DNA of 20,334 bases from positions 1 through 20,334 of IMG/VR virus record IMGVR_UViG_3300009320_000138; one strand, written 5' to 3'. Positions 1 to 7,083 of the stretch are shown piece after piece (positions within the stretch are counted from its first letter, which is position 1; every line of letters begins with the position of its first letter). This DNA comes from a virus. The position numbers were made by a program, and so were the translations under genes. Below the pieces are notes generated by a model. That model was not told the DNA's origin and ran no database searches. It was given only the letters and a program-made list of their open reading frames with translations.

Positions 1-21
1 CGTTCGTCGTTACGCCGTTAC

Positions 22-56
22 GGCGAGCGCGGGGCGATGCCCCGCCGCTAAACGGT
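22..56 (-). repeat. Intercistronic hairpin element, copy 1
   Basis: On the minus strand this reads ACCGTTTAGCGG and then a perfect stem GCGGGGC-ATC-GCCCCGC at 29-45. It is the leftmost copy of the hairpin family described under findings and has the same orientation as the others. It lies beyond the terminator at 64-108, so it probably sits just upstream of the next gene to the left, outside the window. Confidence 0.7.
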
Positions 57-63
57 CACGGGC

Positions 64-108
64 CCAAACAAAAACCCCTCTGTCCTCCTGCATGCAGGAC
101 AGAGGGGT
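64..108 (-). terminator. Rho-independent terminator at the end of the leftward operon
   Basis: A perfect 13-bp stem pairs 74-86 (acccctctgtcct) with 96-108 (aggacagaggggt), with a 9-base loop. Read leftward, the stem is followed at once by TTTTTGTTTG, complementary to 65-74. This is the classic GC-rich stem plus U-tract of an intrinsic terminator. It lies about 95 bases after the stop codon of the kinase gene and is the only U-tracted hairpin that I found serving the minus-strand operon. Confidence 0.88.
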
Positions 109-114
109 CTGGTT

Positions 115-143
115 CGTTCGAACGCATCCCGACGGCCGTCGGG
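115..143. repeat. Two short perfect palindromes between kinase gene and terminator
   Basis: CGTTCGAACG at 115-124 and CCCGACGGCCGTCGGG at 128-143 are perfect palindromes in the non-coding strip between the stop at 203 and the terminator. There is no U-tract after either. They may add structure to the 3' end of the transcript or be protein-binding sites; the sequence does not decide. Confidence 0.4.
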
Positions 144-202
144 ACTCGTTTGGGTTATTCGGTTGTCACGTTACACTGTTCGTCTTTCCGGCGTTGACCG
201 CT

Positions 203-640
203 TTAACGGTCGTCCCACATACGCTTCGTTTCGTCGTCGTTCAGCGGCTCGAACTCGTCTGCGATCCGCTCGATTATCCACGAGACGTTGACGTCGTCGG
301 TCACTTGCGCCCGCGACAGGCAGGCCACCGCCGGCGTGTCGATGACCTTGAACCACGTGGTCCACTGATTGCTTTGCCACTGGCGGCGCCGCTCGGCCGT
401 GTGGAACATCCCGTCGATGACGACGGTGTCGCAGGACAGCAGCAGCACGCGGACGAAGCAGCCGACGAAGTAATGGACCCACTCCTGTTCGACCGAGTCG
501 GGCTCGTGCTTGCCCGCGATGACGATCCTTGCCGCGTCGATCGAGACCACCGGATACGGCTGCCGCCTCGCCCACGTCGTCTTTCCGGCCCTGGGCAGCC
601 CGACGGTGAGTATCACCGTTTTGTCCGGCGTTTCAGTCAT
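203..640 (-). CDS. P-loop (AAA_33 / polynucleotide-kinase-like) ATPase
   Basis: This 145-residue protein has a clear Walker A motif, GLPRAGKTT, at residues 14-22 directly after a hydrophobic beta strand (VILTV). SID follows at 33-35, and a second hydrophobic strand ending in an acidic residue (TVVIDGMFH) lies near residue 72. This layout fits the small P-loop kinases grouped as AAA_33, which includes phage polynucleotide kinases and zeta-toxin-like enzymes. No phosphatase domain is fused to it. The substrate cannot be told: an RNA or DNA end, or a small metabolite. The ATG overlaps the stop of the upstream gene by 8 bases, so translation is probably coupled, and the gene is the last before the terminator. 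Its position after portal is unusual for a kinase and may reflect a moron or end-of-operon insertion. Confidence 0.8.
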   Translation of the reverse strand: MTETPDKTVILTVGLPRAGKTTWARRQPYPVVSIDAARIVIAGKHEPDSVEQEWVHYFVGCFVRVLLLSCDTVVIDGMFHTAERRRQWQSNQWTTWFKVIDTPAVACLSRAQVTDDVNVSWIIERIADEFEPLNDDETKRMWDDR

Positions 641-1205
641 CCTTCAGCGCCTCCAGGTACGCCCGTATCTCGGGCACGCCGACCTTCATGTCGGTGGCCC
701 TGCCCGGAATGTCGTCCACGTTCAGCCCTTCGGCCCGGATCATCTTCAGCCCGGCCTCCGTCATGTCGCCGCTGTTCAGCGGCTCCTCGTCGGCTTCTTC
801 TTCCGGCCCTTCTTCCACTTCGTCTGATGCGCCGGATGGCTCTTCCGTTTCCGCGTCGGTTTGCACGCCATCTCTGTTCTCCTCCTCGTCCGGCGCTTCG
901 CTTGTTAAACCGCCAGCGGTCAGCGCCGCGAGCTTCCCGTCGAGTATCTCGACGCTCGCCGTGTCGTTGACCCGCCTGGCCGCCCTGATGAGTCTCGCGA
1001 GCTTGTCCGCTTCGGACTCATCCGCCGGCGGCGTCTCGGCCACCGCCCCGCCCCTTTCCTGTATCATTGTCTTGAGGATCGCCGCCGTCTCCTGGTCGCC
1101 TACGAACACGGCCGCTTCGTAGCTTTCCTGCAACTGCCCGATCGTCCTCTTCGGCGGCGTGGTCCTGCGCACCGACTTGTTGATTCTCTCGATTGCCATC
1201 TTCAT
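633..1205 (-). CDS. Acidic hypothetical protein with E3-binding-like C-terminal helix pair
   Basis: I do not recognise a family for this 190-residue protein. The N-terminal third is basic and helical. The middle (about residues 70-145) is very rich in Glu, Asp, Ser and Ala and looks disordered. The last 40 residues (AGLKMIRAEGLNVDDIP, then VGVPEIRAYLEAL) resemble the small helix-loop-helix of peripheral-subunit-binding or SAP-like domains. Its start overlaps the portal stop as ATGA, so it belongs to the packaging and head operon; an acidic protein right after portal could be a scaffold-like or head accessory protein, but that is inference. Residues encoded at about 893-920 (ALTAGGLTSEA) are a copy of the second hairpin repeat read through as coding sequence, so the repeat has become part of this protein. 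Confidence 0.6.
   Translation of the reverse strand: MKMAIERINKSVRRTTPPKRTIGQLQESYEAAVFVGDQETAAILKTMIQERGGAVAETPPADESEADKLARLIRAARRVNDTASVEILDGKLAALTAGGLTSEAPDEEENRDGVQTDAETEEPSGASDEVEEGPEEEADEEPLNSGDMTEAGLKMIRAEGLNVDDIPGRATDMKVGVPEIRAYLEALKDD
893..920 (-). repeat. Type-2 hairpin repeat inside a coding region
   Basis: On the minus strand ACCGCTGGCGGT is followed by TTAACAAGCGAAGCGC. The same unit occurs at 7978-8005 and 14349-14376 and, with small changes, at 9303-9330. Here it is in frame inside the acidic protein gene and adds no stop codon. Confidence 0.75.
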
Positions 1206-3091
1206 GCTCCTGCCGCCGCCGGTTGTTTGTTTCCGGCCGGCTGTTGGTTACTCGATCCCGGCCCGGTGGTCCCGGACCCCGGTTGGTCGCGCCGTCCGCC
1301 CAGCGTCCCGGCCCTGGTCCGCCCGGCGCCCATGTTATTCGTGATCGTCGTCCTCGCCGCGCCGCCTTGCGGTTTCGCGTTCATCTGGATATCGGGGATC
1401 GCCTTGAACATCGCGTTCCGCTCGTCGATCCCGAGGTACTGGCCCGTGATTTCCGCGATTTTCGCCACGTCGAGCGCCATCCCCTGCGCCGCAGCCGCCT
1501 GGACCATCCCCGGCTGCGCCAGGTCGGTGACCCACTGCCTGACGATCCGGTACATGTCGTCCGGCGACCGGTCGCGGAAGTGGTACGGATCGACCTTCAG
1601 CCCGTAGTCCTCGAATTTTCCCTGTTTCCTGGCCGGGTCCCACAGCCGCGCGACTTTGAGCCCCTCTCCGATCTCCAGTTGGAGGCGCCTGACGGTCACC
1701 GGGTCAGACCAGACGAAGCCGGCGATTTTCTCGATGGTCGAATCGGCCGCCGCGCTCACTTCGGCCCGCCATTCGTTCACGCGCACGCCCGCGCTGGCGA
1801 GGTTCATCTGGTCCTGTCCGAGCGTGTTGGCGTCGGCGTTCAGCCCGCCGAGGATGTCCGTGTTGCCCGAAATCCGGTTCAGCCAGTCCTGCAGCCACGC
1901 GACGGCCTTGTACCCCGCCTCGTTGACGCCACCGATGGAAAAATTAGTCACGTCCTGGACGTTGTTGACACCGACCATCTCGCCGTCTGATGCGTCCCTG
2001 ACCGCCTCTGCCGCGTCCTCGTGCCCCTTGGAAAAGAGGCCGATGTCTTTTTGCCTCTCGGCCTGCCTGCCGATTTTCCTGGCCACGCGGTTGATGAGCA
2101 GAAACAGGTCGTAGATCACCAGGCAGACCGGCAGGTCGAGCATGTTGCCGGGCACGGGCGTGAAGCCATAGATGTCGTACGGGCCCGACGCCGGACCCGT
2201 CCAATCGCTGCGGGCGAGATAGCCGTCGATCTCGAAGTTCGGGTCGCCTGCGATGGTCACGATGGCCCGTTCGCGCGGCAGGTACAGGTCCATCAGTTCG
2301 AGGCGGTCGTACAGCTCGAACTGTTGGCGTTCGGTCGGCCTGGCCCCGTCGATCACGGCCGCCGATTTGCCCGCCGACCGCGACGCCACCTTGGCCGCGT
2401 GCATCCGCTCCAGCGCATCCTTGTCGAACCGCCCCGAGTCCATGGCGTCTTCGTACTCGACCATGTACCGGTTGCCCTCGACGGCCGCGCCGGACCGTGT
2501 CTTGGAGGTCATGTCGATCACGTAGTCGTCGAAATCGACCGGGTCGCAGAAGACCGCCCCGGCGTCCTCCGCGATGTTCCCGTTCGTGTCGAAGCCCGGC
2601 CCGGTCGCCCTCAGCCCGCACTTGGTGACGCCCGTCGCGAACAGGGCGTCGTAGACCACCAACTTGATCGCCCCGTCGAACCGGAGCGTCTTGAGTTCAT
2701 CGTCAATGGCCAGCCGGAACGTCTCGGCGAACGCGAGCAGCTCTTCGTTGGTGCTGGTGACCTTCGCCCTGGGCCTCAGCAGCAGTGACGGCACGAGCGT
2801 CGAGACCATCGAATAGATCAGGTTCAGCGGTTCGGCCATGTCTGGGTTCGCCCCGTAGTGCGGCCCGCAGAAGTGGCGGAGCAGTTCGGTGCGCTTGTCG
2901 CGGTGCGGCTGGAGTTTCCGCTCGGAGAACAGGACCAGTTCCCGGACTTTCCTGGCCTGGAGCGCGTCCTGATCGTTCCGGGAGGTCTTTATGCCCGGCC
3001 CGGCCGGCCCGCCGGGCACGAGGTCTTCCTGCCCGGCGGATGTCGGGTCCACCCTGGAACTGACCTTCGGTCTTTCATTCACTGCGACCAT
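1202..3091 (-). CDS. Phage portal protein
   Basis: This 629-residue protein would form the dodecameric ring at the capsid vertex through which DNA is packaged and released. The call rests on size, position directly after the terminase genes, and familiar portal features: an N-terminal region with repeated hydrophobic helices (EPLNLIYSMVSTLVPSLL near residues 87-104), a long mixed alpha/beta core, and a helical stretch rich in Gln and Ala before the C-terminus. The last 60 or so residues are Gly, Ser, Gln, Pro and Asn rich and probably disordered. The start is well supported: GGGAG lies 7 bases upstream of ATG, and this ribosome binding site is the right flank of a hairpin repeat element. The stop overlaps the next gene as ATGA. 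I cannot assign it to a specific portal subfamily. Confidence 0.82.
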   Translation of the reverse strand: MVAVNERPKVSSRVDPTSAGQEDLVPGGPAGPGIKTSRNDQDALQARKVRELVLFSERKLQPHRDKRTELLRHFCGPHYGANPDMAEPLNLIYSMVSTLVPSLLLRPRAKVTSTNEELLAFAETFRLAIDDELKTLRFDGAIKLVVYDALFATGVTKCGLRATGPGFDTNGNIAEDAGAVFCDPVDFDDYVIDMTSKTRSGAAVEGNRYMVEYEDAMDSGRFDKDALERMHAAKVASRSAGKSAAVIDGARPTERQQFELYDRLELMDLYLPRERAIVTIAGDPNFEIDGYLARSDWTGPASGPYDIYGFTPVPGNMLDLPVCLVIYDLFLLINRVARKIGRQAERQKDIGLFSKGHEDAAEAVRDASDGEMVGVNNVQDVTNFSIGGVNEAGYKAVAWLQDWLNRISGNTDILGGLNADANTLGQDQMNLASAGVRVNEWRAEVSAAADSTIEKIAGFVWSDPVTVRRLQLEIGEGLKVARLWDPARKQGKFEDYGLKVDPYHFRDRSPDDMYRIVRQWVTDLAQPGMVQAAAAQGMALDVAKIAEITGQYLGIDERNAMFKAIPDIQMNAKPQGGAARTTITNNMGAGRTRAGTLGGRRDQPGSGTTGPGSSNQQPAGNKQPAAAGA

Positions 3092-3098
3092 CGTTTGT

Positions 3099-3140
3099 CT
3101 CCCAACGGCACGCGACGATCAAGATCGTCCGCTAAACTCA
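3099..3140 (-). repeat. Intercistronic hairpin element supplying portal RBS and upstream stop
   Basis: Read leftward: TGAGTTTAGCGG, stem GACGATC-TT-GATCGTC (3114-3129), then GCGTGCCGTTGGGAG. The TGA of the left flank is the stop codon of the upstream small gene at 3138. The GGGAG of the right flank (3099-3103) lies 7 bases before the portal ATG. Confidence 0.85.
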
Positions 3141-3326
3141 CCCGTGATACAGCCACGAACCCCGATGACCCGACCGGAGCGCCTTGGCAAATGCCTCGGC
3201 CGTGGCCTCCTCCCGCGCTTGGCGCATCTTCTCCATGCACTCTGCCCACTCGCCGGACCGTTTAAGACGGCGCTTCTTCAGCCACCATTTCAGACGCCCC
3301 CACCAGTTCGGCTTAATCAAACGCAC
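3138..3326 (-). CDS. Small basic hypothetical protein between terminase and portal
   Basis: I do not recognise this product of about 62 residues. It starts with a Trp-, Lys- and Arg-rich segment (KPNWWGRLKWWLKKRR) that could be an amphipathic membrane- or nucleic-acid-binding helix, followed by a charged helix. I chose the GTG at 3326 because GGGAG lies 6 bases upstream. An in-frame ATG at 3464 would add 46 residues, but the first of these (LAIGNWHLGLG) are simply a translated copy of the tandem TTGGCAAT repeat, so that longer form is less likely. The stop codon is provided by the hairpin element in front of portal. Genes of this size between terL and portal often encode head-tail accessory proteins, but nothing here proves it. 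Confidence 0.5.
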   Translation of the reverse strand: MRLIKPNWWGRLKWWLKKRRLKRSGEWAECMEKMRQAREEATAEAFAKALRSGHRGSWLYHG

Positions 3327-3457
3327 GTGGATCTCCCGACGCACCGTCCTGATCTCTACCGGCGCCTCGCCTCCCCTTGCGGGGAACCGAGGACACGCCG
3401 TTCGCCGTTCGCCGTCGCCAAGTCCCAAGTGCCAATTGCCAATTGCCAGCCGTTGAT
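3327..3457. other. Repeat-bearing gap between terL and the small gene
   Basis: This 131-base strip holds a tandem tract of AATTGCC-like units (3420-3448) and a small hairpin CCCC-TTGC-GGGG region near 3372-3383. It is open in one frame, but the translation is repeat-like and I do not treat it as coding. Confidence 0.45.
3420..3448. repeat. Tandem TTGGCAAT-type intergenic tract
   Basis: On the minus strand this is a run of degenerate TGGCAAT / TTGGCA / CTTGGGA units just after the terL stop at 3458. It resembles the tract at 10229-10267. If translated it reads as (L)AIGNWxLG, a pattern I recall from spurious ORFs in planctomycete-like genomes. Confidence 0.7.
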
Positions 3458-4573
3458 TCACCATCTCTCACCCGTTTTGTTCCGCCTGGCCTCATATCGT
3501 TTCCGCCTGTCGGCCGGCGAGTTATGCGGCGGCGCCATCGGCGTGCGGATCTTGAATTTCGGCAGGTCCAGGCACGCCCGCCACGCCAGTGCCCCGGCGA
3601 TGACCAGGTCGCCGTGTTTCTCGCGTACGGCGACCGGCTGTGACTTCAATCGCTGATGGCACGGCCTGCCGAGTTCGTCGTAAATGTATGCCCGATGCTG
3701 ATTTATCGTCTCGATGTCGTACAACTTCACCAGGTCCGCCTCCATCGCGTCAATCCACCGGCCGATGAGCAGATCGTCTGTTATCTCGCCGCGTTTCCAG
3801 CCGAGGTTTGCGGTCCGTTTCTCGACGACCGTTTTCGGGTCGGTGTCGCGCCAGATCATCGGGTACCCGCGGTCGGCCATCGCCCGGATCGTGGTGATCC
3901 CGTGCATCTTGCGGACGCAGCAGATGAGTGCGTTGTTGAAGAACCGCCCGACCTCGACGGCGAACCGCCCGAGCATACCCGGCCGGATCGTGTTGCAGGC
4001 CAGGCACGCGGCCTGTTCGCGTGTGTCGTTGAAAAACACCTGAATCGTCGAATCGGATTTTTCGACGCCCTCGCCCACGTCGATCCCGATGCCCGCCTCG
4101 CGCGAGAATTCGGTCACGTGCTCGGGCAGCCCGGCGGGCCTCGTCTCGGGCCGGATGTAAACCTTCAGGCGCCCGCGCCTGCGCGACTTCGGGACCAGGA
4201 CGTACTTGACGTGCCCCAGACTGTCGCGCTGGACAACCCCGTTTTTGCTCAGCCGGTGAATGTCCATATACTCGACCGGTTCGCGTGCCCGCGCCCGCTG
4301 CCGGTCGATCCACTCCTCCTCGAAGACCGGCTGTCCGGTCTGGGCGTCCCAGTCGCGGAGCATTTCCTGCTTCCACCGCCAGCCCGGCATGCCCGCCTTC
4401 TCCGATTCGATCAGTTCCGGCGTGAACGTCTGCGGGTCCGCCTCCATGCCCAGGTCGACCGCGACGAACCCGTTCCGATTGCCGTGGACGGTCAGCCCCG
4501 GCATGATGACCCGCGACTCGCCCGTCGCTATCGCGAACCGCTCGTCGTCGGCTATCACTCGGTCAACCTTCAT
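3458..4573 (-). CDS. terL: Terminase large subunit, nuclease part (second half of split terL)
   Basis: This 371-residue product is the C-terminal half of a large terminase: an ATPase-tail region followed by the RuvC/RNase-H-like nuclease that cuts concatemeric DNA. The nuclease strand GIGIDVGEGV (Asp at about 165) is the expected first catalytic acid. The C-terminal HGDLVIAGALA (about 320-330) matches the usual HDDLV(I/V)A(L)A motif with the first Asp changed to Gly. The middle acid usually seen before the HG motif is not obvious (ICCVRKMHG, about 217-225). The ATG at 4573 is preceded by GAGGA at 8 bases and overlaps the stop of the ATPase gene by 11 bases. An in-frame ATG at 4717 exists, but its Ala/Pro/Arg-rich extension looks like shadow translation. 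See findings for split gene versus frameshift. Confidence 0.8.
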   Translation of the reverse strand: MKVDRVIADDERFAIATGESRVIMPGLTVHGNRNGFVAVDLGMEADPQTFTPELIESEKAGMPGWRWKQEMLRDWDAQTGQPVFEEEWIDRQRARAREPVEYMDIHRLSKNGVVQRDSLGHVKYVLVPKSRRRGRLKVYIRPETRPAGLPEHVTEFSREAGIGIDVGEGVEKSDSTIQVFFNDTREQAACLACNTIRPGMLGRFAVEVGRFFNNALICCVRKMHGITTIRAMADRGYPMIWRDTDPKTVVEKRTANLGWKRGEITDDLLIGRWIDAMEADLVKLYDIETINQHRAYIYDELGRPCHQRLKSQPVAVREKHGDLVIAGALAWRACLDLPKFKIRTPMAPPHNSPADRRKRYEARRNKTGERW

Positions 4574-5276
4574 CGAGCCGGTCCTCGTGGAGCAGGCGCG
4601 TGTGCCCGCCGTCGGCCATGTTGGCCGTGGTGACGGATGAATAGCCGCCGCCGCCGCGAATGCAAGGGCGAGCAGCGGTGTACGCATCGGCCGCCTCGGG
4701 TTGCAGCGCCGCCTCATCGCTCAGTATCCTCGATGCCGTCCGCTGTCTGATGATCGACGCGCCCTGGGGGATCGCCCACAGCGTCGAGTTGTTCGACGGC
4801 AGCAGTATCTTTTTGCCCATTGGCGTGTAGTCCGGCACGAGAATTTCGCGTCCGGGCATGTGGTTCATGATGAATTTCGCCCGCCCGAGCAGCCCGTCGC
4901 CGGAAGTCTCGTCGCCGATGGCGTCCTCCTCGCGTTTCGACTGGAACATGATGAGCCGCCCGTGATGGAACAGCGCGTCCCAGAGGCACAAAATCACGAA
5001 CAGCCACGTCATTCGCATCTGCCTGGCCTTGAGCACGCTGATACACAGGTTCCGCTGCCAGAGCCTCGTCATGTTCTGGATGTACGGCAGATGCCACGGC
5101 CATCGCTTGATCGGATTGTCCTGGTCGTGCTGATCGCATGTCCAAACAAACCACCGCTGAAACAGTATCGGATCACGTCTCGCCAGTTCCCACCGCGCGC
5201 GGAGCACCGCCGTCAGTGCGGTCGGGTCGGACTTCAAACCGTTCAACGGCCCCGGCAATGCGCATGAGTTCTTCAT
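4563..5276 (-). CDS. terL: Terminase large subunit, ATPase part (first half of split terL)
   Basis: This 237-residue product is the N-terminal packaging ATPase domain. The deviant Walker A motif KARQMRMT lies at 83-90 after a hydrophobic strand, Walker B RILSDEA at 183-189 with Asp-Glu at 187-188, and the coupling motif SVTTAN at 214-219. The ORF then stops at 4563, while the adjoining nuclease half continues in the +1 frame; together they give about 600 residues, normal for one terL. The ATG at 5276 overlaps terS by 104 bases, which is long. A GTG at 5207 (residue 24) would cut the overlap to about 35 bases but has no clear ribosome binding site, so the start is uncertain. Confidence 0.82.
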   Translation of the reverse strand: MKNSCALPGPLNGLKSDPTALTAVLRARWELARRDPILFQRWFVWTCDQHDQDNPIKRWPWHLPYIQNMTRLWQRNLCISVLKARQMRMTWLFVILCLWDALFHHGRLIMFQSKREEDAIGDETSGDGLLGRAKFIMNHMPGREILVPDYTPMGKKILLPSNNSTLWAIPQGASIIRQRTASRILSDEAALQPEAADAYTAARPCIRGGGGYSSVTTANMADGGHTRLLHEDRLDEG

Positions 5277-5913
5277 CGCTTTTTTCTCGCAGGTCCATGA
5301 TGACGGCCGCCGCGGTCCCGTCCACCTTCCCTGAGTGCACCCGTTTTTCGCTGACGATCCCCAGCACCCTGGCGACCAGAGCCATGGCCGTCAGCCTGTC
5401 GTACATGGCCAGCCGGCGCTTGACGACCTCGCCGATCTCGTTACCGTCGTCGTCCGTGAGCATCCGCCGCTCTTCCCACACGTCGCGAACCAGTCCGGTA
5501 TCGACCCCGTCCTGGCGGAGTTCCCGCAGCGATTTTTCACACTGGATGTACGGCTCGAAGTCGGCGATATCGCCCCCGAAACCGATCTTGGCGACCTCCA
5601 TGAGGACCGCTTCTCGTGTGATTCCGTGCGTCTCGAATTCCTCTCGGATGGCGCTGGCCACCTTAACATTCCTTAACAATCTCGACGCCCCGGCGTCCGC
5701 CCCTCTCGGACGGTAACCTGCTGCCAGATAAGCCTTTGCCCCGTTCAGCGACTCAAGATATTTGATGACGAAAAGCCTTTGTTTGGAGGAAAGCGAGTCA
5801 AACGCGGATTTGGTCCCCAAACTGTTCGATTTGGTCTTCGCGCGGCGTGTTTTGGTCTCCGCTCGCGGTTTCGCGCCTTTCGGCGCTGTCGCCTTTTTCG
5901 CCTTTTTCGCCAT
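5173..5913 (-). CDS. terS: Terminase small subunit (Terminase_2-like)
   Basis: This 246-residue protein recognises the packaging site and recruits the large terminase. Residues 41-90 (LSSKQRLFVIKYL, NGAKAYLAAGY, ASRLLRNVKV) match the helix-turn-helix signature of small terminases very well: 'the K/R-Q-x-x-F-V-x-x-Y-L ... N-x-x-x-A-Y-x-x-A-G-Y ... A-x-x-L-L-x-N-x-x-V' pattern. An N-terminal Lys/Ala/Arg-rich tail of about 30 residues is probably disordered. The central part is acidic and helical, and suits ring oligomerisation. It sits directly upstream of and overlaps the ATPase half of terL, the canonical order. The ATG at 5913 has only a weak ribosome binding site. Just upstream lies one arm of the 61-bp inverted repeat. 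Confidence 0.85.
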   Translation of the reverse strand: MAKKAKKATAPKGAKPRAETKTRRAKTKSNSLGTKSAFDSLSSKQRLFVIKYLESLNGAKAYLAAGYRPRGADAGASRLLRNVKVASAIREEFETHGITREAVLMEVAKIGFGGDIADFEPYIQCEKSLRELRQDGVDTGLVRDVWEERRMLTDDDGNEIGEVVKRRLAMYDRLTAMALVARVLGIVSEKRVHSGKVDGTAAAVIMDLREKSDEELMRIAGAVERFEVRPDRTDGGAPRAVGTGET

Positions 5914-5951
5914 GCGCGGTCAATGTCGGCGATTGGACGTTGACCGCTTGA

Positions 5952-6012
5952 GCGGAACATCGACTGCTACTGCGATGCGATGGCCTGAATCACGATAACC
6001 GCTGCACCATTT
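5952..6012. repeat. Left arm of an interrupted inverted repeat
   Basis: Bases 5952-5987 are the exact reverse complement of 7173-7208 (36 bp). Bases 5983-6012 are the exact reverse complement of 6990-7019 (30 bp). The two matches overlap at GGCCTG. The left arm is thus continuous, whereas the right arm carries an extra 153 bases. The inner part encodes the last residues of the XRE gene. Confidence 0.9.
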
Positions 6013-6211
6013 CGGCAACGGAGCACTGCAATGCCTTGGCGACGCGCTGGAGGGTATCGAACTGGGGCGAATATCGGCCTCTTTCCAGGTCCGCCCATTG
6101 CGATTGTGACATCCGCGCCCGTTTCGCGCAGGCTTCCTGCGTCCAGTCCTCGCGGCCGTGAGATTTGATCTGCGCCTCACGGACGCCCTTGATTTTTTTG
6201 GCGATGTTCAT
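5990..6211 (-). CDS. Small XRE-family HTH transcriptional regulator
   Basis: This 73-residue protein consists of a single Cro/C1-type helix-turn-helix domain. WTQEACAKRARMSQSQWADLE (residues about 23-43) is the HTH core, and the following region (SPQFDTLQRVAKAL and then CSVAEMVQ) matches helices 4-5 of XRE domains. The length is typical of a stand-alone Cro-like or antitoxin-like regulator. Its ATG overlaps the stop of the upstream gene by one base (TAATG). The last seven codons lie inside the 61-bp inverted repeat. It sits between the early region and terS, so it may regulate late genes or the promoter at 6912-6940. That role is inference. Confidence 0.85.
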   Translation of the reverse strand: MNIAKKIKGVREAQIKSHGREDWTQEACAKRARMSQSQWADLERGRYSPQFDTLQRVAKALQCSVAEMVQRLS

Positions 6212-6534
6212 TATTTCTCCTTGCGTCGAGCGGCGGCGGCCATGTGCGCCGCTTCACACTCGGAGGCATCGTCCAGCCACGTTTTTTCCGATCTCGCGTC
6301 CAGGGCCTCCATAATCTCATACGCAGAGGATGAGATTTCTGCGGCATAGGGACCCAGATCGCCGGATCGTCCCATGGCGGACGTGACCCTCACGTCAGCA
6401 TCAGGATATTCGGTGTCCAGCCACTCTCGTAATTTTTGTGCGTGGTATTCCGCGTAGCGTTCCGCCTGTGTGGCGGTGGCATACGTGCCCCATGTGCTCG
6501 ATTCGCTGTCAACTATAAATGTAGCCTGGTTCAT
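6211..6534 (-). CDS. Hypothetical protein, 107 residues
   Basis: No family is recognised. The protein is acidic and Ala rich, probably a small alpha/beta fold (ATFIVDSESSTWGTYA at the N-terminus, then helical ERYAEYHAQKLREWL) with a charged helical C-terminus. AAAGGA lies 7 bases before the ATG, a good ribosome binding site. The stop shares one base with the ATG of the XRE gene, so the two are co-translated. The pairing of an XRE protein with a small partner resembles a toxin-antitoxin layout, but no toxin motif is visible. Confidence 0.6.
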   Translation of the reverse strand: MNQATFIVDSESSTWGTYATATQAERYAEYHAQKLREWLDTEYPDADVRVTSAMGRSGDLGPYAAEISSSAYEIMEALDARSEKTWLDDASECEAAHMAAAARRKEK

Positions 6535-6562
6535 CGTCCTGTCCTTTCGTTCGGGTTATTGA

Positions 6563-6602
6563 TCGACCGTTTACCGGCCCGCGCCCTCCGTGGAGGGCTC
6601 GG
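6563..6602 (-). repeat. Hairpin between small genes
   Basis: The stem GCCCTCC-GT-GGAGGGC is preceded on the plus strand by CGTTTACCGG. It may be a diverged member of the intercistronic hairpin family. No U-tract follows, so I do not call it a terminator. Confidence 0.45.
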
Positions 6603-6610
6603 GTGGGGGG

Positions 6611-6850
6611 TTAGTAGCTGTCCTGATGTCTGACGCACAGGACCTCGCCTGCCCCGGCAATCCACATTCCGGGAGCCCCGCAACGTTCGCAGCGTTCGTT
6701 TGGTGTGGTGACAGCCTTGGCGTCGGGCTTGTAAATGCCGCCGGGGCCACTAACGCCCATCCCAGTTGCCTCGTGCAGTATTTGTGTGTGTTGTGGTGTC
6801 TGATCGTTGTTCATCGTCTCGGCGTCATCGTTGTTCATGTTCATGTTCAT
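6611..6850 (-). CDS. Small zinc-ribbon-like hypothetical protein
   Basis: About 79 residues, starting at the ATG at 6850, which is preceded by AAAGGA at 6-7 bases. An ATG at 6904 adds 18 residues but has no ribosome binding site and coincides with the expected transcription start of the promoter just upstream. The N-terminus is a MNMNMNN repeat encoded by a GTTCAT microsatellite. The C-terminal part has CERC, then 14 residues, then CVRH: a CxxC-x14-CxxH arrangement that could bind one zinc ion. It is the first gene after the strong leftward promoter. Function unknown. Confidence 0.6.
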   Translation of the reverse strand: MNMNMNNDDAETMNNDQTPQHTQILHEATGMGVSGPGGIYKPDAKAVTTPNERCERCGAPGMWIAGAGEVLCVRHQDSY

Positions 6851-6851
6851 G
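6831..6851 (-). repeat. AACATG hexamer microsatellite
   Basis: Three units of GTTCAT (AACATG on the coding strand) encode Met-Asn repeats at the N-terminus of the zinc-ribbon-like gene. It is one of several Asn-codon hexamer tracts in this window. Confidence 0.7.
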
Positions 6852-6911
6852 GTAGTTCCTTTCAGGTTCGGGTTGGTGTTTCGTGTTGTGATGTCCTTTG
6901 CCATCTATTGT

Positions 6912-6940
6912 ATTATCGTGTATTCACGTCTGAAAGTCAA
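6912..6940 (-). promoter_or_regulatory. Strong sigma-70-like leftward promoter with an internal palindrome
   Basis: On the minus strand TTGACT (6935-6940) is followed after exactly 17 bases by GATAAT (6912-6917): five of six matches to each consensus hexamer and optimal spacing. Between them, touching the -10 box, is the palindrome CGTG-AATA-CACG (6917-6928), placed where a repressor would block RNA polymerase. It would drive 6611-6850, the XRE gene and probably terS onward. Confidence 0.72.
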
Positions 6941-6989
6941 GGTTTTTTACCGTTTTTGCACGATTATTTTACGGGTGGGATAAACGGTT

Positions 6990-7019
6990 AATGGTGCAGC
7001 GGTTATCGTGATTCAGGCC
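6990..7019. repeat. Inner right arm of the inverted repeat
   Basis: Exact 30-bp reverse complement of 5983-6012. In this copy it is non-coding; in the left copy it encodes the C-terminus of the XRE gene. Confidence 0.9.
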
Positions 7020-7083
7020 CCGAACTAATCTGGATCCCCCCCCGGTGGACACTTGGTTTTTCCGACGATCCGCCTCGTTTACC

